Source: Microbacterium sp. zg-B185 (GTDB lineage Bacteria; Actinomycetota; Actinomycetes; Actinomycetales; Microbacteriaceae). Taken from it: a stretch of DNA of 64,000 bases. Position numbers and translations under genes: made by a program. The stretch lies in assembly GCF_030246885.1 (NCBI RefSeq), contig NZ_CP126739.1, positions 2,914,001 through 2,978,000 on the forward strand. Reading direction: 5' to 3'. Positions 61,657 to 64,000 of the stretch are shown one piece after another (the first letter of the stretch is position 1; each line of letters begins with the position of its first letter). The notes below the pieces were generated by a model. That model was given only the letters and a program-made list of their open reading frames with translations, ran no database searches and was not told the origin of the DNA.

Positions 61657-61725
61657 AAACGGGAGGGTGGGCATGGGAGGGAGGGCCGGAGTCGGGGAGG
61701 AGAGCGCCCCGGAATCGACGACCGG

Positions 61726-62598
61726 CTATCGCGGGACGTCGCTGGGCAGCGGCGGCTTCGGCGGAATGCCCACGGACGGGATGCCGACCCCCGCCGACTC
61801 CGATGCAGCAGCGCTCGTGCCGACGTCCGACGCCGACGCCGAGGCACCAGCGCTCGGCCCGACACCCCTCGCCGACTCCGATGCACCAGCGCTCGGCCCG
61901 ACACCCCCCGCCGACTCCGACGCAGCAGCAGTCGCACCGACGCCCTCCCCCGACTCCAACGCCCCGGCCGCCGACGCACTAGCGGTCCCGACCGACCGGA
62001 TGCCGTCGCCCTGGCCCCGCTGCGATGCGGCGAGCGCCGCGCTCCCCGACGGCCGCGGAGGCCGCGGGGGCACGAGCGGCAGCGGCGGGACGTGCGGGGG
62101 GACGAAGCCCACGGTGGCCCAGGCATCCGTCGCGCTGTCGGGTTGCGGCATCCGAGCGGCCGGACGACGCGGGGGAAGCGCTCGGCGGTATTCCACGAAC
62201 GCCACGATCAGCATCCCGATGCACGCACCGGCGGTGTTGGCGATGATGTCGAGGGTGCTCGGCGTGCGCTTGTCCAGGAGCAGCCCCTGAGCGCACTCGA
62301 TCGCGACGGTGACGACGATCGCGATCGGGAGGATCAGGTAGCGGCGGCGCAGGATGAGCATGAGGAGCACGCCGAGCGGGACGAACAGCAGGATGTTCGC
62401 GGAGAACTCGATGCGCGCGTAGGTCAGAGCCGGGAACACCCGGGTGATCGTGCGCAGCAGCGGACCGGCGCCGCCGTCGACCGGGACCGGCCAGAGCGCG
62501 ATGAGCGCGAGGGTGACGGCGTACACCGCGAGCACGAGTCGCGCGCGGGCGCGGCGGGTGGCGGGCAGCTTCCGGGGGGATGATTCAGCGGTGGTCAT
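61726..62598 (-). CDS. VanZ-family membrane protein with repetitive C-terminal tail
   Basis: Product of 290 residues. The VanZ-like core (about 15-140) has four membrane segments with RIEFSANILLFVPLGVLLML, AIECAQGLLLDKRTPSTLDIIANTAGACIG, the conserved Glu/Gln and D-x2-N-T-x-G signature of the family. The cytoplasmic tail (about 140-290) is Ala/Ser/Gly/Pro-rich with four 13-residue repeats (SAGGVGPSAGASE and variants), encoded by 39-bp DNA repeats. VanZ relatives are linked to glycopeptide tolerance and wall processes, but most are uncharacterised. AAAGG lies ahead of the ATG. The tail is not part of the family domain and looks recently expanded. Confidence 0.87.
   Translation of the reverse strand: MTTAESSPRKLPATRRARARLVLAVYAVTLALIALWPVPVDGGAGPLLRTITRVFPALTYARIEFSANILLFVPLGVLLMLILRRRYLILPIAIVVTVAIECAQGLLLDKRTPSTLDIIANTAGACIGMLIVAFVEYRRALPPRRPAARMPQPDSATDAWATVGFVPPHVPPLPLVPPRPPRPSGSAALAASQRGQGDGIRSVGTASASAAGALESGEGVGATAAASESAGGVGPSAGASESARGVGPSAGASASASDVGTSAAASESAGVGIPSVGIPPKPPLPSDVPR
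61793..61948. repeat. 39-bp tandem repeat, four copies, inside the VanZ-like gene
   Basis: Units beginning GCCGAC(T/G)CCGA start at 61793, 61832, 61871 and 61910. The second and third differ at only a few bases; the outer two have diverged more. The period keeps the reading frame and encodes 13-residue repeats. Confidence 0.92.
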
Positions 62599-62954
62599 GC
62601 GGGCCTTTCAGTCGGACGCCGCAACGCTGATGCGTGGGCCAGAGCTTACCGGACCCGGCTGGGCGCAGTGGAGCGGAGCTGACCACCGGTGCCTCCGGCA
62701 TCGCCCGGCTGCCGAAGGCACCGGCATCGCCCGGCCTGCCGGAGGCACCGGCATCGCCCGGCTGCCGAAGGCACCGGCATCGCCCGGCTGCCGGAGGACA
62801 GCGCCTCCGCCGCAGGCCCCGGCCTGCCGAAGGCTCTGGCAACCCCCGGCCTGCCCGAGGACAGCAACTCCGCGGACGCGCCGACCGCAGCGCGCGGCGG
62901 CCCGGCGGTGTCGCACCCGCCTTTTAGACTGAGGGCTGCCATCCCTGGAAGTTG
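62599..62954. other. 356-base gap between divergent VanZ-like and acyltransferase genes
   Basis: No gene is supported. It contains the start signals of the two divergent genes at its ends, a 26-27 bp repeat array (62697-62800) with weaker copies to about 62865, and TAGACT at 62925-62930, a candidate -10 element for the acyltransferase 25 bases before its ATG. Confidence 0.6.
62697..62800. repeat. 26-27 bp tandem repeat, four copies
   Basis: Units GGCATCGCCCGGCTGCCGAA + GGCACC start at 62697, 62723, 62750 and 62776, with an extra C in the second unit. Partial relatives (CGGCCTGCCGAAGG, CGGCCTGCCCGAGG) follow. Each unit contains the imperfect palindrome CCGGCTGCCG. Confidence 0.9.
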
Positions 62955-64000
62955 ATGACCTCGCACACCCTCCCTCGCTCCCCCGCCCGATACGCAGGCC
63001 TCGACGGCATGCGCGCCATCGCGGTGACCCTCGTCGTCATCTACCATCTGTTCCCCGCGTCGGTGGTGCAGGGCGGCTTCATCGGCGTCGATGTGTTCTT
63101 CGTGATCAGCGGCTTCCTGATCACGACGCTCCTGCTGCGCGAGCAGACCGCCACCGGACGCATCGGATTGCGCGCGTTCTGGCAGCGCCGGGCGCGGCGC
63201 CTGATTCCGGCGCTGGCGGCCGTGGTCACGGTGTGCGCCACCGCGGCCTGGCTCGTCGGCGGCGATGTCCTGGTGCGCCTCGGCGAGCAGGTGCTGGGCG
63301 CGGCGACCTTCAGCTACAACTGGGTCTCCATCGCCGAGGGGACCGGATACTTCTCGGCCGCGACGCCCGAGCTGTTCCGCAACTTCTGGTCCCTCGCCGT
63401 CGAGGAGCAGTTCTACCTGCTGTGGCCGCTGCTGCTCCCGCTGTTCCTGCTGCTGCCCCGGGCGTGGGGGCGTGCGGCGGCCGTGCTGGCCCTGGCCGCG
63501 GCATCCGCTGTCTGGATGGGGGTCGTGGTGTCCTCGGGAACGGACGTGACCCGCGCGTACTTCGGCACCGACACACACGCGTTCGGCGTCCTGCTGGGCA
63601 TCGCGCTGGCGTTCCTGCTCCAGCGGATGCTGGCACGGGCGCGCCAGGCCGACTCGACCCCCGCTGCGACCGGCTCCCGCCGAGTGCGGGTCGCGACCGG
63701 ACTGACCGGCAGCGTAGCCCTGGCCGGACTCGTCGCCCTCGCGCTGCTGCCTCCGACGTTCACCGCCGTGACGTTTCCGGGCACGATCGCCGCTGCCAGC
63801 ATCCTGAGCGGGATCGCCATCGTCGCGGGGGTGTGGCCGGGCTCGACCTTCGGGCCCGTGATCGACGGGCAGCCGCTGCGCTGGATCGGCGACCGTTCGT
63901 ACGGCATCTACCTGTGGCACTGGCCGCTGCTCGTGCTGCTGGTCGCCGGCATCCAGCGCACCAGCCCGGACGCCGGCGTCCCGGAATGGATCGGCGGCGT
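62955..64000 (+). CDS. OafA/YrhL-type membrane acyltransferase (acyltransferase family 3), 3' partial
   Basis: An integral membrane O-acyltransferase that acetylates surface polysaccharide or peptidoglycan. The visible 348 codons give the family opening YAGLDGMRAIAVTLVVIYHL (with the catalytic His in YHLFPA), GGFIGVDVFFVISGFLIT and RLIPAL, then FRNFWSLAVEEQFYLLWPLL and GDRSYGIYLWHWPLL, all conserved family motifs, within about nine membrane segments. An SGNH-type extracytoplasmic domain may follow outside the window. ATG 62955 has GGAAG upstream. The frame is open to base 64000, so the gene is cut by the window end. Confidence 0.93.
   Translation, partial: MTSHTLPRSPARYAGLDGMRAIAVTLVVIYHLFPASVVQGGFIGVDVFFVISGFLITTLLLREQTATGRIGLRAFWQRRARRLIPALAAVVTVCATAAWLVGGDVLVRLGEQVLGAATFSYNWVSIAEGTGYFSAATPELFRNFWSLAVEEQFYLLWPLLLPLFLLLPRAWGRAAAVLALAAASAVWMGVVVSSGTDVTRAYFGTDTHAFGVLLGIALAFLLQRMLARARQADSTPAATGSRRVRVATGLTGSVALAGLVALALLPPTFTAVTFPGTIAAASILSGIAIVAGVWPGSTFGPVIDGQPLRWIGDRSYGIYLWHWPLLVLLVAGIQRTSPDAGVPEWIGG

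Larger units (their letters stand above)
61393..61725. other. 333-base gap between truA and the VanZ-like gene
   Basis: No gene is supported. The truA start signal lies at its low end (61399-61404), followed by a repeat cluster and hairpin at 61504-61656. The bases from about 61405 to 61500 hold nothing recognisable. Confidence 0.6.

Noticed and set aside
1..64000. Mobile elements, integrases, tRNA or rRNA genes
   Set aside because: I looked for transposase or integrase motifs, terminal inverted repeats with target duplications, and tRNA cloverleaf or T-loop signatures, and saw none that were convincing.

Overview
The window comes from a high-GC Gram-positive actinobacterium. Microbacteriaceae (a Microbacterium-like organism) fits best. 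The reasons are strong GC/third-position bias, frequent GTG/TTG starts, LPXTG surface proteins with Arg-rich tails, a DUF4916-type NUDIX protein, a DUF4012 protein and no sign of an outer membrane. This is an inference from composition and families; no rRNA is present. The window is almost entirely a surface-glycan locus. No transposase, integrase, CRISPR array, tRNA or rRNA was seen.

Region 1 (1-15.4 kb) is a Wzx/Wzy-type exopolysaccharide operon: a BY-kinase/Wzz fusion (partial), an Asp-box membrane protein, a polyprenyl-phosphate sugar-phosphate transferase, glycosyltransferases, four left-handed beta-helix acyltransferases, a flippase, a polymerase, then gmd and fcl for GDP-L-fucose. The part up to about 12 kb has AT-richer codon use (ATA, TTA, TTT) than the rest, as is typical of an exchangeable serotype cassette. 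Region 2 (15.4-27.99 kb) holds a small Cys-rich protein, a NUDIX protein, ugd, an alpha/beta hydrolase lipoprotein, an LPXTG vWA protein and a four-gene glycosyltransferase/acyltransferase cassette. Two paralogous secreted, Cys-rich, probably beta-helical proteins (18.2 and 26.8 kb) are also in this region.

Region 3 (28.0-42.7 kb) is a second glycan locus with two diverging operons. The minus operon encodes a Wzz-like protein without a kinase, a Wzy-like polymerase, a GT2 and a Wzx-like flippase. The plus operon encodes three GT2s, one acyltransferase and a compact fatty-acyl module: two tandem FAAL-type ligases, an acyl carrier protein, a phosphopantetheinyl transferase and an HHxxxDG (WS/DGAT or PapA-like) transferase. 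Together they suggest a fatty-acylated polysaccharide or glycolipid. This is the strongest candidate for an undescribed system in the window.

Region 4 (42.8-57.5 kb) is regulatory and structural. It holds three response regulators, two paralogous PAS-histidine kinases each overlapping a paralogous membrane protein with a GGDEF-like remnant, a DUF4012 protein, a processive GT2 synthase coupled to a GH18-CBM protein, and a small LPXTG protein. Region 5 (57.5-64 kb) is mostly housekeeping (EEP phosphatase/nuclease, universal stress protein, truA, VanZ-like protein, OafA-type acyltransferase start), but it is unusually dense in short repeat arrays, both between and inside genes. Several genes appear to be leaderless, with a TAnnCT hexamer 6-9 bases before a start codon that has no Shine-Dalgarno sequence.
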